The notes: generated by a model not told the origin, from the sequence alone. A stretch of DNA of 64,000 nt from Pisaster brevispinus (GCA_023634235.1 JAMKCF010000013.1:15563705-15627704), one strand, 5' to 3'. Numbered from the stretch's first letter, positions 1 through 12,590 are shown. Made by a program: numbers and translations.

Positions 1-474
1 GTGTCGTCTTCTTCAGAGTGTGTCCACAGTGGGTCAAGTCACTGTGTCATCTTCTTCAGAGTGTGTCCACAGTGGGTCAAGTCACTGTGTCATCTTCTTC
101 ACAGTGTGTCCACAGTGGGTCAAATCACTGTGTCGTCTTCTTCACAGTGTGTCCACAGTGGGTCAAGTCACTGTGTCATCTTCTTCACAGTGTGTCCACA
201 GTGGGTCAAGTCACCGTGTCGTCGTCTACACAGTGTGTCCACAGTGGGTCAAATCACTGTGTCATCTTCTTTAGAGTGTGTCCACAGTGGGTCAAGTCAC
301 TGTGTCATCTTCTTTAGAGTGTGTCCACAGTGGGTCAAGTCACTGTGTCATCTTCTACACAGTGTGTCCACAGTGGGTCAAGTCACTGTGTCATCTTCTG
401 CACAATGTGTCCACACTAGGACAAGGTCACCGTGTCATCTTCTTCGTAGTGTGTCCACAGTGGGTCAAATCACA
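1..474. repeat. 43-bp minisatellite, about 11 copies
   Basis: Tandem array of a 43-base unit that contains the core TGTCCACAGTGGGTCAA. Copies 1 to 9 start at 1, 44, 87, 130 and so on and are nearly identical; the last two, after about 388, are degenerate. The array is cut by the window start, so its true length is unknown. Since 43 is not a multiple of 3 and the unit has no stop in any forward frame, all three forward frames stay open through the array. The resulting 67-199 aa open frames should not be read as genes. Confidence 0.95.
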
Positions 475-3140
475 GTGTTAAGCTACTACACAGTGATAAT
501 GATTTTTAAACCAAAGTTGTTCCTTTACCTAGGTCTTAGCTACCACTTTACAGTTCTTGATATTTGTTCTCTCATACATAGTCTTAAAAATTTAGGTTAG
601 TGCATCAACGACCCATGTCCTGTAAGAAATTCGAAGCCGTGTTTTCACTCGTGCTTTTTTATTCAACTATACAATTAGGGATTCTTCTTGAGTAACTAAA
701 GGGTGATTTTTGAAACCTGTCTCTTTCTATACTTATGTGAGCTGTCTTCGATTTGTATTCCCTGCTTCGCCGGGTACATAAACACTCTCTAAACTGTTGG
801 CATGTAAGGATTGGTTCACCTTTAGCTCCAGCATGATAAGATATATGTCAAGAGGAGTATATTCCCTGCATCCACCAAGGCCATGGAAGTCGAGTACGTG
901 TGTTGTATCAAAAAACCTGCAGGCATCGACGAATATTGGCAACAAGCGTCACTGAGATGCGCGTGAACTTTTATTGCAGCTGCCGGCTGTGGTTGCGTGT
1001 GTGTCTGTGTGGCGGGTATGAGTAGCCGGTTAAATGTCTGCATCAGAAAACGAAATCAAAAGAATCGTTTGAGTAAATCGGCAGTCTTATTCATACACAT
1101 TCCAAATGGTTAGTGTCGAATAATTCTTAGATTGGATTTTTCCGGAGTAGGCCTAATCGGTTACAGGTTTGTGTTAGTGTCACACAATATTGTGGAGACG
1201 CAACTTTTCAATTTGCTTGAATAATGAAAATAGCAGATTCTGGTAGTTTAACAGTATCAATAACAACGACTATAGTAATCACATACGTACACGATAAGTC
1301 AAAATTCCTCGTGTACGTACATGATAGTTTTCGGTGACGTACACAGTAAAAGCGAATGTGTTTTGTATTCATGTGGCGCCACTTCGCTTCCATACAAATT
1401 CATTCCACGACATAAAACATCATAATAACTGGATGCAGCTCTTTTGTTTTTTGTGCTTAACATAAAGGCACCTTTGAAGCAACTTCCATAAAAATAAAAC
1501 CACCACTCACAGCTTAAATTGAATTGCTACAATACAAAACAATATACAACAAAAAATCAATAGCAAAATGGCAAATGAACAATATATATATTTTTTAATG
1601 TGCTTTCAGTCTGTATTTGAGCAAGCTGTAGTGTAGTAGTGACGTCTAGCGGAGCAAGCGATGTTCTTAGGCTTGCAAAGAGCAACCTACTTTATGTGCT
1701 GATCTTGGGTTGATTAAGACGTGCTTTAAAACCGAAGTCGTTTACATTATTTTTGAAAACGAGGTTGTTAAACATACACTATTAGTCTGATTTGCATATC
1801 GATCAACATTGATCAATATTGGAAAAACCGACATATGACCAACTCATGAATGAAACGGCTGTTGTTTTAAACTGTTGGGTAGGCCTCTGTGAAATGGTAT
1901 ACCTGGAACTGGCACCACTCGTTGAGGGCGCAGTGGCAATATAGCTTACCGCCAAATTTGCATGTACAGAAGCTCAATAAAGTTTGGTCCCTGTGGGTGT
2001 ACTACACTGTAATGAGGTAGTCGCCAAGTCTCATGAATAAAATGAAACCCCACAGTTGTTTTTCTGTAAAATCGAAGATTTTAAAGTCACGTTGGTTTAA
2101 AGAAAAATGGTCCTATATTGTGCCCCTGGGGTTGTAGACGTTCAACCCTGGGGCATTTTAGGTACATTAGTCCTCGAAAACGACACTATTGTGCTAAGAA
2201 GCGTAAGGACGATTTTTTTTAAAGATGGAGTCTGGCAAGTTGACTCGCGAGGGATGTTTTAATATCGGATAGGCATAGCTCAAATGTTGAACGGCTAACC
2301 TTCAACAAGGAAATTGAAAACAGGAAGTTCCGATGTCAGCAAATATATTCGATCTGATTTGAAGAGGCTGAGAGGCTTGGCAATATTTTTGGGAATATTT
2401 AACAAAAGTATTTGGCATTTATAGCATTGGGTCTTCTTCAGTGTGCTGCAGCCCTGTCGACAGACTTATAGCAGCCATTTTGAGTTGGCCGCTGTATGTC
2501 CGTGAGCTACGAGCAACCTTTACGTCTCTACACGGCGTCATCAACGTCTCCCGCAACGCTTCATTATGTACAATTTAGTTAACCGACTGCGGAGTTTAAC
2601 GCCGGTGATCATGTGAGCTATGTCAACATTCAGTTTGCCCCGTGAACTCCAATGACTTCCCGCGCAAACCTAAAAAAAAAAAAACACAAACCAAACCAGA
2701 ACACAAAAACACCACAGCCAAATTGTACTAACTGTCGGAGATGTCGTCTGCTCAGATGCACAGTCACATAATTCGGCGGGAAATGTCCAGAGGGTGAATG
2801 TGTGAAGAATTTAGTAGATATCCGCCGAGGCCGCGCGGTGTATGCACAAGCATGATTGCCACTGCATAGTGAAAACCTCTCGCTGGATTAATGCTGAGAT
2901 TTTTTTTCTTTTCTGAATAGTTTTTTCTTATTCGAATATACTCTTTGCGTCTTGCTGGTCCTGGTTCGGTTTTCTCTCGGGCACCCTGGTTTAGGCTGCT
3001 CCAGGCAATCAATTCGATTTCGGATTTTGAATAATGATATTCCCCATCATCTACGTAAATTGGATTTACAGTCCGCTGTTAAAGTAAACAATGAGTGCTT
3101 TTGAAGGCAGAGTATTTTCTTTGCTAATTACTCCACAAGT
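475..3140. other. Non-coding stretch, no gene recognised
   Basis: AT-rich sequence with only short open frames, none resembling a protein I know. It may be intergenic or intronic to the glutamate receptor gene that continues downstream on the plus strand. A poly-A run near 2672 and scattered short A/T tracts are the only simple features. Confidence 0.5.
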
Positions 3141-3149
3141 TAGTGAACA

Positions 3150-3480
3150 TGAAAACTTATTTGGTTTAAGGAGCCCTGGAGAGCTGTTTATATTTTAAAA
3201 CATTGTACAAACGACCCCTTTTAAGTTATGTAGTTTTTTGAGAAAACAGGTAATTTTTCACCGAAAAAAATTGAATCTGAAAAAGGCTTCAGGCATGAAG
3301 CCTTTCTCAGGCATCTGAAAGCACACAATTCTATGCAACAAGGGTGTTTTTCTTTCACAATTATTTTGTAACTTCGATGACCAATTAAGTCCAAATAGGT
3401 TTGTTATTATATGCATATGTTGGGATACACCAAGTGAGGATACTGGTCTTTGACAAAAACCAAAAGTTTACCTTTCCTTT
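3150..3480. mobile_element. Probable foldback repeat
   Basis: Centred on a perfect hairpin at 3282-3305 (AAAGGCTTC, 6-base loop, GAAGCCTTT). The organisation, with A/T-rich flanks about a GAAGCC centre, resembles the other foldback elements of this window. I recognise no second full copy here, so boundaries are approximate. Confidence 0.4.
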
Positions 3481-4284
3481 GGGATGATCATAGTTAATGA
3501 TTACACATGTAGTCTTACTCTTACAGACAGTGAACACATTAAATAACATGGTTACACCAAGCAATATCATGAATGCTGAAAAGAAGAAAAACAATTAACT
3601 CAAATAGTTTTATTACAGAATCTTCATGTCTTTTTTACCCTACCTGGACCTTTGATAAATAATGTTATGGTAGGCCTACCTGTAAAGCCAATATGAATAA
3701 AATATATGTATATATTTTTTTGAAGGACAAACTAAACTTTTACCTTTTCCAATGCCTAAAAAGTGTTCTCCCATCCAACCTCACCCCCCCCTTCCCCACC
3801 AACTTTGCCATTACCATTAGCTGAGGCCTGGTAAAACAAACGCCCTCACCAGGCGGGCTCCCCTCCCTATACGAGCCCAAATGTCTGTTTTCCCGGTAGT
3901 TTTTGGCAAAAGCGAGCAGCCTTTTTCACTCACTTTCAAGGGACTTGCATTTTCAATCGACACCGTCATTCAATTTGACTTTGAGGCTTGCGAATTTATG
4001 TGGCATGTAATTATATTAAATCAAACTTATAGGGCGTTCTTTTTAGGCAAGCCAAATCAAAAATTAAATTGATCAGAGAAGGTGATATTAGATTTTCTGC
4101 GAAAAGCCGCTTCCAATCTGAATGATGTTGGAATTGATTGTAAAATCGAATGGCTATCTTTGTAATCGCATGACGCAACAAATGCTCACACAAGCTCTTT
4201 TGAGGAGCTTTCAACTACGCGCGAAATAGAAAATGGTCCCTTATTTGCAGGAAATTACGAAAGCCCGTTTGTGCCATCGCTATT

Positions 4285-4445
4285 TTTTTTTTCAAAAGCA
4301 GCTGTTTTTATTTTCAAAAGAAGTTATTTTCATTTTCAAGAGCAGTTATTTTCATTTTCTAGGGCAGTTATTTATTTTCAAAAGCATTTATTTTATTTTC
4401 AAGAGCAGTTATTTTTTATTTTCAAAAGCATTTTTTATCTATTTC
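4285..4445. repeat. 22-bp T-rich tandem repeat
   Basis: About seven imperfect copies of a unit like TTTTCAAAAGCAGTTATTTTCA. The repeat translates as Phe/Ser/Lys-rich runs in several frames; these are not genes. Confidence 0.8.
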
Positions 4446-4971
4446 CAAGACTTTGTTATTTTTGTAAGAAATGACCGGAAAAACAACACTAGTCAACTTT
4501 TGGGGTTCACTTTTTTTCCAGCTAAAAAACCCAACCGAAGCGACAACTGTTGGGACTGTAACGGGGAGCAGCATACAGAATTACCTCATGAGCTTGAACC
4601 CAAGTTTACACTCATTTATGGAGAACTACGTACAACTAACTACAGAGCATGCCATAACCAGCTTAAAGTAAGTATTCAAGCTTGGTAATTATTTCATCCT
4701 TTAATAATAAATAGCCAAGGGTAGATTTGGTTCTAAATTTCTTTCCAGGAAATCTGCCAGTCAGACCAGCTCGCCATTTTCCTAAAAAAGCCTGCTTAAA
4801 TGTTTCAATAGTAACCAAAGATTTTCCTAAATGGCGTTTCGTTTGAAGCTACTACATGAAACTTTTCGAATGTAGTGATAACTTGAAGCTGGAGGCGACG
4901 ACAAAATTGCCTTTCAGCAGACCATGTGAACATAATGTTGATGACCCTTGGGTGCTTTTATTAGTATTTAT

Positions 4972-5342
4972 TATTATCATATAGGCCTATTTCTGGTAAT
5001 GAAACCAGGTATGCCTCCTAAGTGAGCTTATTTAGTACTGTAAATATCGCAAACCTGAGGAAACATGCATAAATAAGGGTGCTTGCTACGTGAACCAGAA
5101 ACACCGGGGTAATAACCCCTACTCTTCCACGATAAGTATTCTCGGTTCTTTTACGTGCACTACCAATCCTAGTACACAGAACCTACGGCTTACTGTCCCA
5201 CCCAGAGAACAACGCAATTATGGTAAAGTATCTTGCTCAAGGAAAAAAAAAGAAAGAACGGGACTCGAACCCAACACTCTGCTGATCAGGAACTCCAGAG
5301 CTTGAGTCTGGTGCTCTTAACCACACGTTCACGACACGCCAT
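4972..5342 (-). mobile_element. tRNA-derived SINE with LINE-like tail
   Basis: Read on the minus strand, the element starts with a tRNA-like head (5340 to 5258). It has an A box close to TGGTTAAGAGC (5323-5313) and an exact B box GGTTCGAGTCC (5271-5261). A body of about 130 bases follows, then a tail from about 5125 to 4972 ending in an ATAATAATAA run. The tail matches the segment right after a reverse-transcriptase remnant at 56195-56372 (+) and a third copy at 38722-38873 (-). This suggests a SINE mobilised by a LINE that shares its 3' end. Confidence 0.75.
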
Positions 5343-5389
5343 TAAGCGGCATTTGGAATTGCAAGCATGATGTCATTGGATTTCAACAA

Positions 5390-5712
5390 CTAATGGATTT
5401 TTACATTCCAAGGAGGAATTTGTCGTCAGTCAAAAGGTCAAAATCAAGGCTGTTTTGATTTAATATTTATCGAAAGTCAGGAATGAACCAAAACGTCCCC
5501 ATACAAACATGAAGAGACGCATTTTTTTCAGAATGATGTCATCAAATGTTTTGGATGTTGAAAAAAATTACATTGGAAGGGTACCGAATACAATGGCAAT
5601 TTCCACCATTTTAATGTGATGTTAGAGACTTTTAATTTTTCCCACACTCACATGAAGGACTCTTTCTATAGGAAAATGAGTACATCACAAAATTGAATTA
5701 ATAATTTCCCTT
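5390..5712. mobile_element. Dispersed repeat (family K)
   Basis: Similar in order and wording to 8395-8790 and 14890-15310. Shared blocks include 'gtcagg/caggaatgaac', a 'gatgtcat..atgtt..ggatgttg' block, 'gttagagacttttaa', and 'ggaaaatgag(t/c)(a/g)ca'. No coding capacity. Probably a non-autonomous DNA transposon. Confidence 0.6.
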
Positions 5713-5722
5713 CCTATTAATA

Positions 5723-5936
5723 AAGGCCATGTCACACGGGGGAAATTATTTCAGGCAACTTGGAGGTCACCAACTGCAATGCATGCACAAAGAACACGTT
5801 CGGCAGCACAAGAGACAATCTTCTAGCTGTAACTCACTATCCTCAGGAAGAAATAGAGAACACTGAAATGTGAATGAAATTTTAATTATTGAAGATTGCC
5901 TGGAACTGGTTGCCTGTAAATTGCCTTAATGGCCGT
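5723..5936. mobile_element. Small foldback element
   Basis: The left end reads GGCCATGTCACACGGGGG...CAGGCAACT and the right end holds GCCTGGAACTGGTTGCCTG...TTAATGGCC, so the ends are imperfect inverted copies. It looks like a short MITE of about 210 bases. No open frame of note. Confidence 0.45.
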
Positions 5937-5994
5937 AAAGGTAGAGTCGTAGATTGAAAACTATTCCAAATATTAATGACCATAAAAACTTACT

Positions 5995-6300
5995 TGATGA
6001 GAAACACTGTAGCTGTTGATAGTATAAACTATTTTGAGCAAAGAATTCCCTTCGAAGTAATATGGTTTAGAAAAATGTTCACCCTATAACATTTGTATCT
6101 GAGAAACAATTCATGCATGAACCGTTTCTCAGATGTATGAGAGATGGTGTCTGTTCGCGAATGCTGTGTCCGGAGATGAGGTTGGTACCCGCTGTCACCT
6201 CGCAAAACGTGGATGGATTCGACGTTCTTGTGAAAATACCATGGCAAATTTTTGCCGCTTTCTCCGACACTGGCATTGTGTCTAAAAACTACGATGACAC
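5995..6300. mobile_element. Foldback repeat (family L)
   Basis: Centred on the hairpin TCTGAGAAAC...GTTTCTCAGA at about 6099-6134, with a near-palindromic TTCATGCATGAA loop. The left flank (GTAGCTGTTGATAGTATA) recurs at 44380-44400 and the right flank (CGCTGTCACCTCGCAAAACG) has a relative on the other strand at 23460-23510. The short open frames here and at 23313-23534 are translations of this repeat. Confidence 0.55.
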
Positions 6301-6529
6301 GACCAAAACAAAAACATAAACACTGACTAAGAAGAACAAGGGCATGTTTTGATTTTCTTTTATCCAGGTCTACTAAAAAAACATTATTTCTTGAAGAGAT
6401 TTGAACATTAATCTGAATGCATAGTACGCGTTGAGATTATTCAATTGTGATTTCCTTTATTTATGGGGATTTTCTCTTACGTGGTGATTTCTGTATACCT
6501 CTCGGCACTCAATTATGCTAATTTTCAGC

Positions 6530-7940
6530 GTGAACAATTGAAATACACCTCTTGACCTGAAGTTACTCCGGCGGGAATGGTTTTTTTTCTTCCTTCTCTT
6601 TCAACCTGAGAGTGGGACTCGACGCCATGAATGTGATTATTAAGAAAAAAAACCTCAAGAGCCTTGTACAAAATCGAACATTCGTCCGAATCGCCAAGTA
6701 CCGGCAGGTCCATTAAAACCCAGCTAAGAATGGCATCAGACCTTTTTGTGTGTGTATGTAAACAAAATGGCGCCTGCGGGGGGGGGGGAGGTGGCGATAT
6801 GGCGGGCACAAAGTGTGCACAGTTTCCAGAAAGACAGGTTTGTTTCTGCAGTTTGAGGGTCAAACATATCTGAAAAGAAGCGAGGTGAGTGTTTTCGGAT
6901 GATACACTTAGTATCGGGAGACTCAAGCCTTTGTACAGTCAGCATGCCAATCTGTCTACGTTTCCCCTCAGTTAAGTACAAGAATGCAACTGTAAAGTCT
7001 CCAACCCATTATTGAAACTATTATTAAGCTTGTCTAAAAACAGTGCTGCTCATTATAATAGTTACCTATAACGCAGGCCGAGCTGGATAGGCGGGAGTCC
7101 GACGAAGTCCGCCGTCCAAACGGACACTACAGAATGAACACGTCCTGTGTTGTCTTTGACTGGATTCGGACTGCCGGGGGTGCCTGGTGCATTCCATCCC
7201 AACAGTCACGCTCGAATGGTTTATCACTATAGACAACAACCCTTACCGCAGTCGCCATTTAACGCAACAAAAACCTGAACTATTTTATTTGTTGCCTTAT
7301 AAGGCCCAACATTATTTGATAGCCCAGACAATTACATCAACCGAGGCTTGTCGCAGCCGACCGTAATTTACATAAACACCGTGGAAATTGAGTTTGGAGG
7401 ATTATTTTAAATCATCTTGAATCTAGTTGGCATGACATGAAATGCGGCAACATCGGTGCAAGCGAAACCCTTAAGTGAGTCCTCTAAATGAATTTTAAAA
7501 ACTCACGTCGCTGCTTTTTGACTTTTGTCTGGCACTTCCAGGAAAAGCAAACAGTCGTCAAGACCGCCGGATGAGGCGAAGATGTTTTTCGTAGCCGTCG
7601 AGTGGTTTTTTTTAAGGAGGTAGATTTAGCATAGAGAAGCCTTTATCCCTGTTCACTTGTACTTTTTTCATCTTATAGTTTGACTGTCCTGTGGGCCCAG
7701 GCAAGGCGAGACGTCCAGGTAATGTTTGCACGACTATATGGCCAAACGCCCCACGCAACAAATCTCTAAAAAAAAAGTCAAAATTTGTTTGTTTAATAAT
7801 GCTAGACAAATAGCGGTGAAATTTCCATACAGTGGCTAGCCAAAGCACACAACTTTGCGAAGCAGACATCTTGGGTTTCCTTTTTTTTTTTAAGAAGCAG
7901 GTTACTGTACCTATCGATAGACAGCATATGTGCGAAACCT
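6530..7940. other. Non-coding stretch, no gene recognised
   Basis: Includes a poly-G run near 6780-6790 and a moderately GC-rich patch near 7080-7200. Open frames of 69-133 aa on both strands show no recognisable family and overlap one another. Confidence 0.4.
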
Positions 7941-7942
7941 AC

Positions 7943-8340
7943 ACTGCAAAAAACCGGGGTGTTAGAATTGACACCATGGGTGTTGTCACAAAATCAACTT
8001 AACACCATAGCGTGTTAAAAAAACACCAATGTAATTGTTTTGGTTAAAGTAAGTGTTATTGTAACACCCTATGTTGTTAACTTTGTTCTTTCATTGGTAT
8101 CTATATGTGACAATAGACCTTTATCATGGTGCGGCCATCTTGATTTTCTCCTATTCAGTTCAATGTAACCAAACCGAGGCTGGAAGGAAAAATAATCTGG
8201 TACCTTTTTTGTACAGTGAATATTAGCATCCAATACTGTTACTGGATACAGGGAACATGACCAAGATGGCGGCAGCATGATAAAGGTCTATACCCACGGT
8301 GTCAATTGTGGCACTTTAGAGTTTTCCCTAAATGTAAAAG
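7943..8340. mobile_element. GGTGTT foldback MITE, interrupted
   Basis: Begins ACACTGCAAAAAACCGGGGTGTT and continues with GACACCATGGGTGTTGTCAC and AACACCATAGCGTGTTA. Its right arm resumes at 8291 after a second element inserted at 8116-8288. Other copies are at 21285, 28697, 40813, 53910 and 55145. The whole element is close to a palindrome and has no coding capacity. Confidence 0.8.
8114..8290. mobile_element. TA-flanked MITE (family B), nested
   Basis: Terminal inverted repeats GACCTTTATCATG and CATGATAAAGGTC, each flanked by TA (8114-8115 and 8289-8290). It carries GCGGCCATCTTGATTTTCTC near one end and CCAAGATGGCGGCAGCATGA at the other. It interrupts the older GGTGTT element. The TA duplication suggests the Tc1/mariner superfamily. 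Related copies are at 18915-19092 and 24447-24621. Confidence 0.8.
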
Positions 8341-8394
8341 TCCTTTTGTTAATAGCGAAAAAAATCACAAGTTTCTAACCTCACTTTAAAGCGG

Positions 8395-8790
8395 TGTTAA
8401 ATGCTACCCTAACGATGTGAATTTTTTTCAACATCCAAAACACCCAATCGCTTCACGTTTCAATATTATACTGGTCGGTTCATTTTGGTACAGTATTTCA
8501 GATCATTCCTGAAATCCGATAACATTAAATCAAAACGGCATTGACTCTGACCTTTTGATTGGCGCGAAAAAAAAAACCTCTTTGGAATGTACAGACCCAT
8601 TTTGTTATTGATGTCATGTTTCGAATTTAGCCCTGAAAGATTATCAAATCATAGTGACAATCTACAGCAATTTAACGTGAGGCTTTTTTTATAGAGACTT
8701 GTAATTTTTTCTCTCAAATTCATACCCTATCTATTGGAAAATGAGCGCATCAATTAACAAGAATATTGACATTGGAGACCCTCTTTAACG
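8395..8790. mobile_element. Dispersed repeat (family K), rearranged
   Basis: Contains both orientations of family K. The left half is the reverse of the 5407-5560 type (CATTCCTGAAATCC, CCTTTTGATTGGCG). The right half matches the forward end (AGAGACTTGTAATTTTTTCTC, GGAAAATGAGCGCATCA). Together they suggest a foldback form. Confidence 0.55.
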
Positions 8791-8799
8791 CTATGCAAT

Positions 8800-11700
8800 T
8801 GAGTTGGTCACGTCGGGTCTTTTCTGTCTGACAATGCAGCCTTTAGCACTGTTATTTGTGTTGAATGTGAAATTTACAGCAAACGATTTGGGACACACAT
8901 AAAATCAATGAACGAAGATAACATTGAAGGCAGCTAGTCTCTCCTTGTAAACCCGTGCCTAGAATGATAACAGATGCAGACTAGAGAAGTTTCACTGTCG
9001 GGGCGCTGGGGACTCGTTGTGGCAGCTGAAATTAATTCACCAAAGCCAGCCCCATCGTTTCGCACAATGCGCCGGCCTTAAACAAATAACTTTGGCCGCT
9101 GACAAACTACGAGCTCTTGAGGAGTGGACGGCAAAAACACGGCACTTCCCACTTGACAAAGCTCTCCACGGCCCGGTACAGGTTCCCCCCTCTCTCCCGT
9201 ACGGGTACCGCTGCGTACTGGCCCCCATGGGAATTACAGCCTCGCGGCTAGTATTAAAGGGTAACATTTCTTAATCAACCTTGAAGACTTTGTATCATAA
9301 ATTCATAAATTCACAATTCGAAACTAAGCTTATCTGCTCTCAAGAGTGGGTTTTTTTCTTTTATATCGTTCGGGTTTACGTTACTTTAAGTTTGTCTTAC
9401 TTCATGCGGCTGCTAAGCGCAGAAAATTCATAAGCACTGCCAGATTACCAGCCAAAAATGTATGAAATATTCAATAGCTGTAACTGGTACACTGCAAAAT
9501 TTTGCTTAGCACATATTGCTTCCAAGGATCTAGCTCCCATTCGCTGCGTCTTTACTAACCCCGTTGACTCAAACCATGGCTCAAGATAAAGACAGAAGTT
9601 TCGAAACAGTTATTCAAATATATTCAAGAATTGTTTATGCGTGTTTAGGAAAATGTTAACCAAACGCAGAATAATGATACAGATATTGAAAGGATTATAC
9701 TTTTGAGTCTTTTGAATAGTAATTCATAGTCACAATTTTTAAAGATAACAATCTCTTCGAAAAGGATATTTAAAAAATAACAAATCATCGATTGGAAACT
9801 CAGTCAGTAGCTCTCATTTCATAATAGGCTTGCTGCTCCATTGGTTAATTGTTCATTGCACTAAACTTCCCTCGACCAGAGACGAAATTTAATCAACGAT
9901 CCGCAGACCCTAAGTTCTACATTTTAATTAAGTCCCGTCCGGAACGTTCTATTTTGATACCCCGTTGATGAAGGAGATATCATTCCGCCAAAGCCAACGT
10001 CATTGTTCATTACGGTGTAACAAGATACATCAATTCATTAGAATTTCGACACCATGCTCGAAATGAGATTCAATGGAACTCCATCCCGAATGATGACACT
10101 TTTAGAAGTATTTACCCATCGACGAAAAACAGCCTCAAACAGTGAATTTGGGCGATGCACTTGTCCAGTAACAAATAAACGAGTTGTAGTAAATGCATAA
10201 TTACGTTCATGCACGTACGAAAATAATTTATACCTACAAGGTCCCGAAGGGTTTTGTTCCCCTTCCCTCGTCCATGTTCGTTTGAGTGAAGAGCAGAAAA
10301 TAACAACCCTCCCCGTCTTTATTGTTTATCCACGCGCTCCCTGAGTTTATAACTGTTGCAAGCTTGCGGGTACCGCCAGCTCGCCCCCTGTTCCCCGGGC
10401 ATCCAAAAACGCCGACCGATTTACGGACGGGCTACGGTCTGCCCATGTGAGTTCTTGGCGACACAGGACGATTGTCAAAACACGGCGTTTATCCCAAAAC
10501 GAACAAGTCGTTTGTATGCTTTGTGTACATTGGGGGATCTTGGAGTTTCATCCAATTATGAAGCCATCGGGGGGAAAAAAAACCCAAATTGTCGTCCAAT
10601 AAACAATGAGCTTGAAATGGTTTTATTATTTGATTATGGTGCACGTATCATGCGATTTAATTTTCTTATTCCTCCTGTGCCATTTCAATAACAACTTGGA
10701 CGCCTGTTAGGAAAAACGACTGGCGGCCAGACAGATACAAAAAGGTGTCCCTTTTTACCTCACAGGCCAACTCAATGATTACGACCATCAAACGTTTTGT
10801 AACAATTATTGTAATTTAGGTTTTTGCTGCGAAAGTATAATTCTAATGAGCGTTTATCAGATTAGATCCGCCCAAACGAAGCGTCTGTCTTTATCGCTTC
10901 TAATGCCAAAAGATAATTTGGCGTCTATTTGTACTCTTGGCATTTCCCTATTTTTAGAATCGCATTATTCAACAGGGTAGACGAGAAGACAGACAAAATG
11001 GCGTCTCTGTTAACTCGATAAAGTCAATCTAGTTCCTGACTCGAAAAGAAATCTTTCTTAGGTTACAATACGTGGTTAAGTGTCCTATTAAAAGTACCCA
11101 CAGTATATGATGCGGTCGTACCGCTTTTGTCGACAGCCTCGGTCTTCGGCAATTCAACCGCGCAGGTGTTCAATTAACGATGTATTCAATCATAATTGCA
11201 AATGTTATTTTTTACAATAAAGATTCACTGGCTTTTAGTTTGTATTAAACCTAATCCCCACAGTAGCCGTCTATTCCAGGTTTCTGGACTCTGTCACAAT
11301 GCCATTTATTAAACTCTAATTTCCATGTCATTAAAGGGGATCAGACTAGAAAATTCACAAAATCTCCTTTTGTTGCATTGGTTTTGAAATAATACAGACA
11401 ACAAGACCGCTATGCTATATTATTACAACTGTGTTGGGATGGAAAAAAGTAAATTCCATATTTAAAGGCCAATTATGCAAGCATCTCTGTCGTGTTCCCT
11501 CTGTGCAGTATCAACACTCAATACTGAATCCAATTATTCCAAACAGGAATCAGGCTCTACTGCCTTTCAGCCTCGATTTGGTTAAGTTGTTTATCAATGG
11601 GTGAAAAACAACATAACTGTACAATAAATATCTACGATGTAAATGTGACTTTTAATGAACAGCCAACTTGAAGAAAACAAGGAACGTCTAAACGCTTCGT

Positions 11701-12260
11701 CGTTTTATAAACAAGCTTCCATCAGTAAAGGCTTGTTAATAAAATGATAAATTCAAAGCAATATTCAGTTATTCACACTGAGTCGATGTGTTTCTTTTTA
11801 TAGATAGGCATTATCCAGGCCTTCACAATCTAACCCAAGGATTCACAGACATTTGCATTATTTATGAATTATTTAGGGTAATTTAATTGATTTGCGCCGA
11901 AGTAACTCCCCGCATTCGTATCAGTCGATTATGCGTGGCTAGTTTCCCATTGGCGATCACACGTGGCCAGGTGGCGCTGGTCAGCTTCGGATGCTCTGGA
12001 ATTGATTGCATTCCATTATTCTTTTTCTGTCCACCCGTTCGTCGCAAAATTTGGAGCGTGTTTAATCGTTGCCTAAACAGCACCGAAATAAACTACCCAC
12101 CGTGGCAAAAAGGCAGTGAGTTGGTCAGAAGTCGGCAATGTTTTAAAGACGCACTCTGGCATGCCTGTGTGTTGTGACATTTTTTTTAGTGTGTTGCACT
12201 TGGTCAACTCGGGCCATAACCGTGATTCCCACTCCCAGTTTTGGTTACGTTATTTCATGC
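8800..12260. other. Non-coding stretch, no gene recognised
   Basis: About 3.4 kb before the glutamate receptor exons. Open frames at 9017-9274, 10356-10691 and 11887-12177 were read for receptor motifs (pore, SYTANL-type M3, S1 ligand-binding domain) and none was found. 9410-9490 resembles family C ('gctgctaagcgcag', 'taccagccaaaa'). Confidence 0.4.
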
Positions 12261-12264
12261 AACA

Positions 12265-12432
12265 TACCTTATGCAATGACGTCATCAAGCCGCCATCTTA
12301 GAGGTAAAACAGTGGTGAAATAATGGAAACACAGATCTAGGCACGCGCGGCCCATAGTATGGGCCAATGAGCAACTTTCTTTTGACCTCTAGCCGAGGGT
12401 ACCCGACTCAAGTGACGTCATTTGCATGGTCC
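12265..12432. mobile_element. TGACGTCA-bearing MITE, copy 1
   Basis: Left end ACCTTATGCAATGACGTCATC, followed by AGCCGCCATCTTAGAGGTAAAA; right end GTGACGTCATTTGCATGGT. Internal wording (CACGCGCGGC, GGGCCAATGAGCAAC, TTGACCTCTAG) matches copy 3 at 44770-44938 and, inverted, copy 2 at 12591-12788. Confidence 0.75.
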
Positions 12433-12590
12433 ATGTAGCCAAACATAGACTCGAAACGAAAATAGAAATAGACCAGCACCTTTTTGTTAACATTCAAGGA
12501 TTATGTAGTAGCCAAGTGACTGCTAGTGAACATAAGTACAGCTGCAGTATAAATAAGGTCGTTGTACCACTGAGTTACGACTCTCTGTAA

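Noticed and set aside
1..600. 199-, 99-, 84- and 67-aa plus-strand open frames
   Set aside because: Translations of the 43-bp minisatellite in its three frames; not protein genes.
4233..4688. 151-aa Phe/Ser/Lys-rich open frame
   Set aside because: Mostly the 22-bp T-rich tandem repeat; the rest shows no known family.
5256..5342. tRNA gene on minus strand
   Set aside because: The B box is exact, but acceptor ends do not pair and a SINE body follows; it is a SINE head.
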